Origin: Cyrtodaria siliqua
Taxonomy: Eukaryota > Mollusca > Bivalvia > Adapedonta > Hiatellidae
Length of the DNA: 64,000 nucleotides
Reading direction: 5' to 3'
Assembly (NCBI GenBank): GCA_037043455.1
Contig: JAWPHD010011000.1
Coordinates: 23,757-87,756, forward strand
Positions 56,441 through 64,000 of this stretch are shown one piece after another. The translations under genes were made by a program, and so were the position numbers. A model generated the notes under the pieces. The model was not told the origin of the DNA. It did no database searches and saw only the letters and a list, made by a program, of their open reading frames with translations. Positions within the stretch are counted from its first letter, which is position 1. Every line of letters begins with the position of its first letter.

Positions 56441-56617
56441 ATAACATATATTTTATTTAACTTGTACATACGTACATCGTCCATTTATACATACATAAAT
56501 AAAGTTGTTCATACACAAGCCAAATGATTCTACAAATGACTCCATTTATATCAATAGTTTGAGTAATATATATATATATTGCAAATAGCTGTTACATGAG
56601 ATGACAATACAAAATAT

Positions 56618-57457
56618 ATGTTATCATATATTCAACAATGAATTTCTTACAGATAAAGATTTACTTAAATATTTTGCTAAATTAATGATAATATTATTAT
56701 CTTGCCCTATGAAGTAATTCTATGAATTTATACATACTTGGTCTATTATAATAATATTTCTTAATATAAATAAAGTGATACTCGTCTTCAAAATCGCTGC
56801 TTTTACAACATTGACAATATCTTTCATTTCTAGGTATTCTTTTTCTAGTGTGTCGACCAGTTTGTATTCTTAACGCATGAGCAGATATTCCGGAGTTTTG
56901 TTAAATATGGCCTTAAACTACATGGTAAAATATAAAGGTATGCTGTGGAATTAAAATTCATTTTACAATGCTTATATAATTCAAGTACACTGCCTTGATT
57001 CTGTATCCAACACCCAATATGTATCAATTCTCACATAACGTGTTATGAATAAAGTATATCTGCCTAATTAACCATAAACTCTTGCTGTAAATGAGCTATT
57101 TCTCACCTTTAAATTTGCTTACAAAAATTTTAGATGCTTAATCCCTCCTTCGATTTGCTTTGATTTTGTATATCCCCCAAATTTCCGAAGAATGATTCAA
57201 AATGGAGCAAACAAAAGAGTCAACTAATGACATAGTATTTTCGGTTTCAAACTTACCTTTTTACAATTATTTAAGAGTACATTCAGTGCTTTCAGAGCTT
57301 TGCAAATCAAATGTTCTTTGTTTAATGCAAAATTCCCCGTATAATTAAAAATTGTTCCTAAATAATTGATATCAATTACTACTTCTATATTTCCTCATTA
57401 TAACTCCAAGATTCATTATTCAATAGCACACCCTCTTTTTCTTAAAAACATGACTTT
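56618..57457 (-). pseudogene. LINE reverse transcriptase remnant, copy 2
   Basis: Counterpart of 13648-14488. 'LRPYLTKLR' and the start of the Cys/His region are still visible (56845-57027), but additional single-base indels break the frames more than in copy 1. The terminal stop of copy 1 is changed here. It has no catalytic core. Confidence 0.8.
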
Positions 57458-57584
57458 TGTTTTCGCCGTATTTATGTGGTGACATATTGTATAATGAGAC
57501 TATATTATTGTGTGCGTTTTTTATTTACAACGTATTTATGTCTTTCGGTCGGGATGAAGGCACGGAACATAGCGATAATGTGTA

Positions 57585-57994
57585 CATAAACGATTTAAGA
57601 TTTTCAGCAGTCCGTTGCCTACTGAGCGTCGGTAACCCTGTCTTCACCACTCTGGTATTGACCTGTTTATTGAGTGTTATTTGAATAGTTTGTGGTAATG
57701 TGCGGCCCTACCATACACAGCGTCTGTGTGCTGTGGTTTCTATAAGACAATTTTCTCATTTTTGTATACCTTTTAGAAATTTAACTTCATGCACAAATTA
57801 AATTGGCAACAACAGGTGAAACAAACGTTAACCCCAATACAAACTATGTTATAACTCTACTTCCTTTGACCATTCGAGGTACTGGCAGAAGGTATTGGCG
57901 TGGCGATTTCTTAAATGAAACTCAAGTTAATTTTCGGAACATGTTGTAAAACTATTCGATGTGCATGATACGTTTCAAGTCATTTAAGGGCATG
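57585..57994. other. No recognisable feature
   Basis: Sequence unique to copy 2, between the end of the LINE-containing part and the 38-bp array. Nothing recognised. Confidence 0.45.
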
Positions 57995-58562
57995 CTACAC
58001 TGGCACATGTCGGTAGTGTCTCTTGAATCTACTAGGATTGGCACATGTCGGTAGTCTCTCTTGAATGTATTGTGATTGCACATGTCGGGTAGTCTCTTGA
58101 ATCTACAAGAATTGCATATATCGGTAGCCTCGCTTGAATCTACTAGAATTGGCACATATACGTAGGTCTCTCTTGAATCTACTAGGATTCGGCATATGTC
58201 GGTAGTCTCTCTTGAATCTAATAGAATTGGCATATATCGGTAGTCTCTCTTGGAATCTCGTACTAGATGGTGGCACATGGTCGATAGTCTCTCTTAAATC
58301 TACTAGGATTGGGCACATGTCGGTAGTCTCTCTTGAATCTACTAGGATTGCACATGTTGGTAGTCTCTCACGAATTCAATAGAATTGCACATATCGGTAG
58401 TCTCTCTTGACTCTACTAGTATTTGCACATGGTCGGTAGTCCCTCACGAATCTTCTAGGGTTGCACATGTCGTTAGTCTTTTCACGAATCTACTACAATT
58501 GGCACATATCGGTAGTCTCTATTTTAATCTACCAGAATTGGCACATGTCGGTAGTCTCTCTG
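57995..58562 (+). repeat. Minisatellite, 38 bp, about 15 units
   Basis: The monomer is 'cacatgtcggtagtctctcttgaatctactagaattgg'. Units vary by one-base indels. The array ends exactly where homology to copy 1 resumes ('ggggtgggtgggatggag'), so it marks a difference between the copies. Confidence 0.95.
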
Positions 58563-60170
58563 GGGTGGGTGGGATGGAGTGGTGTCCCCCTTCCAATGAC
58601 TCCCCTTCCAAGGTTCGGAGGGCCTCCCTTGATATATATATATACGTATAGACGGTGGGAAAAACATTTATACAGTGCTACAGTTGATGAAAACCCAAGC
58701 GCTTACGCCTTCATCAGGGGTAACACAAACACGAAAAGAAACAAATACGAAACAAAAAAACACTTAAAGATGCTCTACCTATGTCTTTTTGTCCACCAAT
58801 TGATATTAATCTGTACTTAATTGTAAAGAGGACTATGAAAATGGTAAATGGAAAGTATTTCACCCCATGTTATATGCGTTGTGCTGGGGAAAAACAGGAT
58901 AGAAAAGATCGGATTTTGAAATTGTATTCGTAATTGTTTTAGACAAGCGATTACGGAGATTTCTCCGATCTTATCGGTTTACAATCGGAACTGCCTCGTC
59001 GGATTTGCGACGAGTTCCGATCGATTCGTTTACTATCGAACTGCCCGAGTAGTTTGTTTTCGGTTCAACTGAATGGCATTGCGCATGTCCGATAAAATCG
59101 TAAAAACTCGTAGTTCTCCGGCAGGATAAACGGCTGGGCAGCATTTTATTCAAAATATTGTTTTTGATCATAATTAATAATTTACAGAACTGGAATACGA
59201 ACCTTGTTGCTTCTTAGAATACTCATAAAATAGCTTTGCATACAGTACTCTAAATGCAGTAATATTGAGTATTTAATATTTTTACATTAAAATCGCGTAG
59301 TATAAGGTAGTGCCTCTTAAATAAAACTCTTTAAAAAACAACTTATCGTTGGCAGTGTTGCAGGGACTGCTTACTTTGAATAGACACTCTGGAGCCAAAT
59401 GTGATACTAATAAAAGAACATAACTGGTTGGATGAGGGTAAAACTATGAGGATGTACGCTGACATTAGTTATGAAGAGAGAGTAAAGATGTGAAAACGAT
59501 AGTCACACAAACCCTACCTCAAAACCTAAAAACCTATAATCGATACTGCAGATAACAGTATAGAAGCAACTCCAAAGCTATAAAACAATGAAGTTAGGCT
59601 AAACAAAATATATAAAATAAATGGAGATATTTTGGATCAGGAAGTAACACAAGTACTAATAATAGAACATTGCTGGTAGGATGAAGGGTAAAATTGTACG
59701 CTGACTAGTTGTGATTAGTTAGTGAGAGAGAGTGTGTGAGTGAATAACCTACCTCAATAACTAAGACATAGAATCGATACTGCAGGATAAAGTAAAAACA
59801 ACTTCAAAGCTAATTAGAACTATGAATAAGGCTAAAGATATTATTATAAAATGGAGAAAATTGGATCAAAGGAAGTAATAAAATTCAAAGGTATGTGTGG
59901 TATACATTTATATATTCTGTAAGATGTATCTAGTCCCCTTTGTTGATTCCTACTGGATGTTTTGGTGTTAAGCGTCTTATGCAGTACATATATATATAAA
60001 TGGATTGTATATCTATTATTGGGTCCAAGTCAATTGTTGGGTCTTCAAAATGACCCATCAGTTTACGGGAATAAAATCCAGAGACCAGCAATTAATCTGT
60101 TGAGAAGAACTATTGTTCTTTTTAACTAACAGTTGTTTAAGAAATAGATTTATAATATATATATAGATGG
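58562..60170 (-). mobile_element. Retroelement-like unit, copy 2a (motif broken)
   Basis: Counterpart of 14858-15890 with the same internal repeats. The hammerhead-like motif (near 58690-58725) has lost the 'tttcggctt' that encodes GAAA and half of helix II, so this copy cannot fold. It is split by the insertion at 58785-59312. Confidence 0.5.
58785..59312. mobile_element. ~0.5-kb insertion/replacement within copy 2
   Basis: Copy 1 reads 'aacacttaaatacacggcagtttaaataaaac' at the corresponding place. Copy 2 leaves this at 'aacacttaaaga' and returns at 'ctcttaaataaaac'. 'cttaaa' flanks both sides and could be a target duplication, although about 13 bp of the copy-1 sequence are missing. The content is not recognised; it includes 'cgatcttatcggtttacaatcgg.ac' and 'gttccgatcgattcgtttactatcg.aac', an internal near-repeat. 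Confidence 0.45.
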
Positions 60171-60560
60171 GGAAAAAACATTTATACAGTGCTACAGTGA
60201 TAAAACCCAAGCACTTTCGGCTTTTTACGCCTTCATCAGGGGTACACAAACACGAAAATAACAAATACGAACAAAAAAAAAACACTAAAATACACGGCAG
60301 TTTCAAATAAAACTCTTCGAAAACAACTTATCGTTTGGCAGTGTTTTCTGAAACTGGTTACTTTGAATAGTCACTCTGGAGGCAAAATGTGATACTAATA
60401 AAGAAAATATCTGGTTGATGAGGGTAAAACTGTAACCTGACATTTAGTTATGAATAGAGAGTAAAAGTGTGAAAAAGATAACACAAACCCTACCTCAAAA
60501 CCTAAAATCTAAAATCGATACTGCAGGATAAAGTATAAAGCAACTCACCCAATATATATA
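60171..60560 (-). mobile_element. Retroelement-like unit, copy 2b
   Basis: Counterpart of 15935-16300, ending at the (AT)n tract that hosts the MITE. Confidence 0.5.
60200..60246 (-). ncRNA. Hammerhead-ribozyme-like motif 4
   Basis: Minus strand: ACCC, CTGATGA (plus 60233-60239), an A, GGC-gtaaaaa-GCC, GAAA (60215-60218), GTGC, TT, GGGT. Helix II is intact with a 7-nt loop and helix I is 4 bp, the same reservations as for motif 2. Confidence 0.35.
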
Positions 60561-60564
60561 TATA

Positions 60565-60980
60565 CTCGTAAAAAAGTTTTGGACAGGGTATATAAAGTCA
60601 ATATAAAAATAAACTAGTTGACAGAATTTAAGTATCTTTTTTTATTAACCAAGGTCTACCCTAACTCGGTTAATTTGGTACCAGAAACATTAAATTCCAA
60701 ACAAGATTTGATTTTAAAAAAATATCGCGAACACACAAAGGGTCTGTAAAAAATGTTGCAAAGTCCATAAAAAGTAACAGTTACGGACACATTCGAGTAA
60801 CCAATAAAAAGATATTTATTTTTTCGCAACTCTTTCATTGTTACGATTAATTATTGTTGATTGTTTGAACTATTGTGAATTATCAACTGAGATAATAAGG
60901 GTTATGGTCGAATGGTCATGGGTTCAGCGATCATTGAACGGGTTCGAACACTGCCATGGTCCAAAAACTCTTTTACAGAG
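60565..60980. mobile_element. 416-bp MITE inserted in a TA repeat
   Basis: The left end 'ctcgtaaaaaagttttggacaggg' and the reverse-complemented right end 'ctctgtaaaagagtttttggaccatgg' form ~22-bp imperfect terminal inverted repeats. Both flanks are 'tatata'. Copy 1 of the block has an uninterrupted (AT)n at the same point (about 16280-16304), which is the empty site. A TA target and TIRs of this kind fit a Tc1/mariner-type MITE. Near its right end lies a tRNA-like stretch with 'tggtcgaatggt' and a B box 'ggttcgaacac' (60904-60958). Confidence 0.8.
60904..60958 (+). other. tRNA-like segment with near-consensus B box
   Basis: 'ggttatggtcgaatggtcatgggttc...gggttcgaacactgccatgg'. The B box GGTTCGAACAC is one base from consensus and the A-box region is 'tggtcgaatggt'. 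The arms do not make a full cloverleaf. It may be a SINE head captured in the MITE. Confidence 0.35.
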
Positions 60981-61577
60981 TATATATATATAGCAGCCGT
61001 TTCCATCATTGCCACTTTCCTCCACAGTGGCGTAGCTGCTTTATAGGCACTACAAGCCTCATAATGGCGCCTTAGCAACTTTGCGCCTGTAGTGCTAAAT
61101 TGGGCGCTGCAAATTATATTAGCCAGCTTCGCCTCTGCCGATCCGTACTTTATGATGACCCCCACCCTCCAACCACCACCATACACCACCACCACCTCTA
61201 TGTACCGTAATATTAATTTGTAATTGACTTCCAAACTCGTTACGGCAAGTTCGACCCCGGCTTTGTTTCTTTTCTATTTTCCATGATGTTTTATTTATTT
61301 TAAATGTTACTGTCTACATAACATTACATCAGTGCATAGTTGATTTTCTTTTAAATTTAAAACTTATACAAATGGTGCCTATATTATCAACACATACATA
61401 ATGCTTACCATGCTGGGTATATTAAAATATGTACATTACACCTTTGATTTCACGCAGGAATGTATGCTTTCTCACCCACGGCAGGCAAGATGGGACCGTT
61501 TTACCTTTAACAACACTTACTCAACCCTTTCATCCAATCAATTGTCTCAAGATTTTCAATATACTTGCATCATTTAT

Positions 61578-61975
61578 TAGAGCTGCTACGATACAATTTG
61601 CTTCAATGAGAGTGATATGTATCGCGATACCTTGATCTGACGATACGATGCGTATCGCGATACACAATTTCATTAAATAAACTATTATTTTCCAAATAAT
61701 GTCAAAATATTAGCAATATGAGTAGTAAATAAAGTAGCTATAATAATAATCCCTTTTAAACAACCACACATATATACAAAATACCTAAGACATGTATTTT
61801 TTACAATTAATTGTAAGAGTTTTTTTGTCAGTAGAGCAAGTTGTGCATATGTGTGTATCCGTACCGTATCGCGATACAGACCCCATGATACGAACGCTGT
61901 ATCATGAGAACGATACGTGTATCGTGAGAGGAAGTCTCGCGATATAATCGTATCTCGATAATCGTTGAAACCCCT
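61578..61975. mobile_element. hAT-like MITE candidate with ATCGCGAT motifs
   Basis: The left end 'tagagctgctacgatac' and right end, reverse complemented, 'taggggtttcaacgattatcgagatacgat' share TAG-R-G-...-ACGAT, the look of hAT termini. Between them are many 'atcgcgatac', 'gatacg..atgcgtatcg' and 'cgatacgtgtatcg' motifs. Copy 1 has only the left part (16900-16990). The 8-bp target duplication expected of hAT is not evident. Confidence 0.35.
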
Positions 61976-61979
61976 ATGT

Positions 61980-62394
61980 ATTATTCCTGATGATTTTTAC
62001 TACAATCATGTCTTCGTGATTAAGAGCATTAACCTATACAGAGACTATCGATAAAATGTTAAACACTACGTATGATGAAGTGAAATCTACACCGTTAAGA
62101 TTTTTTTCAACCCGAAATTACAAGATAGGATATCAGTTTTCTAATTACAGACATTGTATTTAAAGATACCTACATTTGTTAAGAGAAATCCGGCAATACT
62201 TTTTTTAATATGGCGGAATCCCGTTTAGGGTTTAAAACATAGCTTGCATTTATCATATCATTTCAATAATATGAATAACTCAAAGCATTTTTTGTATACT
62301 GTTTACGATGGACTATTGCACCAAAAACTACTATATTTTACACATGGTAGAGTAACAAAAAACTAAATGTTCGAAACTGGAACTCACGAACTAC
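61980..62394. other. No recognisable feature
   Basis: AT-rich, nothing identified. Confidence 0.5.
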
Positions 62395-62600
62395 GACGTA
62401 TAAACATGGCTGCCGTGTACTGATCTTTCGAACGTCTATATACATGGCTGCCCGTGTACGGAACTTATGACGTCCTATAAACACTGGTCTGTCGTGTACG
62501 GATCTACGAACGTCTATAAACATGGCTGCCGTCTACGGATCTTACGAACGTCCTATAAACATGGCTGCCGTGTACGGATCTTACAAACGTCTAAAACCAA
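62395..62600 (+). repeat. Minisatellite, ~38-40 bp, about 5 units
   Basis: Units of 'aaacatggctgccgtgtacggatcttacgaacgtctat' with one-base indels ('gtcctat', 'gcccgtg'). Confidence 0.92.
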
Positions 62601-64000
62601 TGCTTGCAACGTGGACCCCTATATGAAAAATACCAAGGGAACCGACACGCAATACCGCTTAATATGTGTATTGACCATTGAGACGATAGTAAACCGGAAG
62701 GTACTAAAACCACAAACGCATTAACTGCATTTGAAAATATTGGAGTTTGAGATATCGTTGGATTCGTATTAAAAAGCCCTTTCTAACGGGTATATATACG
62801 TTTGTAGCTCTTACATAGAGCTCGTAATAGGCTGTTCACAAACGCATAAGTGTCGATTAGTAGTTTTTTCAGTTCCACAAACGATTTTTTATTTACCAAT
62901 GAAATTTCGAGTTCTGTACCATGTGTTCATTAAAAATGGCGAAAATAAAAAGTGATCGAAGGAAGAAATCGTTCAAAAAAATCTAAATTACGTTGATAAT
63001 CGGAATGTATGTAGTCCATGCCCTCGGATATTTCATTTAAATCATGTTTCCAATATTATAGCCATAGTTTGGTAAAACATATCACTAGTAGATTTCTGTC
63101 CTGGTCCAATTCTGTACATGAATATTTGTCGCGATAACATATATTTCGGGATAAATTTCACAATATTTTGTATAAAACACGCCAGCATACACAGTGACGA
63201 CTCTTGTATGTTTATTCGATGATTTCAAGCAGTGTTCTATAAAGCATAACTATTTAAAACATCAATTTATTGTTGTAAAACACAATTTACACTGTGAAGA
63301 AAAAGTAGAGACTCAGGGAAGCAAGGTCTATGGGGTATTTTGATATTGATATTATATTTTTTCATATTATAATTGTTAGTATACAGGTTCGTGACGTGAT
63401 ATATGGTGGCATATAGCCTGCTGAGATTTAACGCCTCGTGTTATATAAATCACAGTCCTGTTGTATGCACCATATATCATCCGTCTTTCGTCATACTGTT
63501 ATAACGAATTTTTAACAGTTTCCAATATACACATTCGCTCACGGTATATATGGGGTTCATATATCCCGTGCCTTAAACAATACAAATGGCTCGAAATTTA
63601 TTTGCACTATTATAAACAATGATATATATTCCCATCTTATTCGCTGTCTGTTTTCTACAACCTGTTAAAATCACAGAGGTCTATTTAGGGCGGAAATAAG
63701 AGGGATTCCCTCATACTTTTGGTCCTTGACAGACGACCAAAAGTTAACATTCTATGCAGACTACAACAGAAAGGCTCCAAAGGGTACACGCAAAACAAAA
63801 CGCACCAAATGTGGACTCAAACGTAAATACCATATTTGTTACTTACATAAAGAAGGGGTCTAACAAAATACAGTGTGTCGGAGATTTTACCTCGGTGTAT
63901 TAGGTATCCATATTTCAAGAGTAAGATAACTAGTAATGAAAAACTATGAATAAAAAAAAAGATCTAAAAGATATGCGCTGGACGAAATACAAAGTCACGA
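62601..64000. other. No recognisable feature
   Basis: No gene, repeat or motif that I can support up to the end of the window. Confidence 0.5.

Larger units (their letters stand above)
56310..61825 (+). repeat. Large duplicated block, copy 2
   Basis: Colinear with 13360-17120 but enlarged by a 38-bp minisatellite (57995-58562), a ~0.5-kb insertion (58785-59312) and a MITE (60565-60980). Compared with copy 1 it shows frequent one-base insertions and deletions, often in short homopolymers, on top of substitutions. Confidence 0.93.

Noticed and set aside
60902..61234. 110-codon minus-strand frame
   Set aside because: It crosses from the MITE into the duplicated non-coding block; the same block in copy 1 does not keep the frame.

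Overview
The window looks like intergenic DNA from an invertebrate nuclear genome, most likely a bivalve mollusc. The reasons are its AT-rich, gene-poor composition, the abundance of minisatellites, tandem repeats of about 120-190 bp with the 'ggcccttgatttagtt / gccataactcc' look I associate with bivalve genomes, tRNA-headed SINEs, Penelope-like and non-LTR retroelement debris, and many inverted-repeat elements. The assignment to mollusc is an inference from repeat style; there is no host gene to confirm it. I find no intact protein-coding gene, no rRNA and no convincing functional tRNA. Nearly all long open frames are by-products of tandem repeats, most clearly the Cys/Val- and Thr/His-rich frames of 44.0-46.7 kb and the frames in the 35/36-bp arrays.

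Layout. 0-13 kb: mostly unrecognised DNA with a fold-back element (3.7-6.0 kb), tandem repeats, a (ACAAT)n tract, one dispersed repeat copy and a well preserved SINE with 14-bp target duplications (8.48-8.81 kb). 13.4-17.1 kb: a composite block (minisatellite units, a minus-strand LINE fragment, two direct units with hammerhead-ribozyme-like motifs, an ATCGCGAT-rich repeat) that recurs in the same order at 56.3-61.8 kb, where it has been modified by a 38-bp minisatellite, a ~0.5-kb insertion and a 416-bp MITE. 20.9-25.1 kb: tandem repeats, including a 35-bp array with a 16-monomer higher-order duplication that abuts a different 36-bp array. 25.3-31.4 kb: long inverted arms made of tandem repeats around a spacer with a decayed Penelope-like reverse transcriptase. 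31.6-32.5 kb: a 39-bp minisatellite shared with 13.4 and 55-56 kb. 37.1-39.9 kb: a near-perfect palindrome with ~1.4-kb arms.

The most notable object is an ~8.2-kb unit at 40.44-48.66 kb. It is bounded by ~45-bp terminal inverted repeats. It carries a frameshifted two-exon gene of a metazoan protein family that I know only as uncharacterised (motifs FTDG..TQYK and KGVQDAAGG). An almost colinear sequence without the insert lies at 53.67 kb in the same window, which acts as an empty site. This argues that the gene family is, or was, the transposase of a DNA transposon. Its large intron holds a 2.6-kb TG/CG/ACGT-rich satellite with a long alternating purine-pyrimidine tract, and a second hammerhead-like motif.

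Everything here was read by eye. Arm ends, copy numbers and repeat periods are approximate where stated, and family names come from remembered motifs, not from searches.
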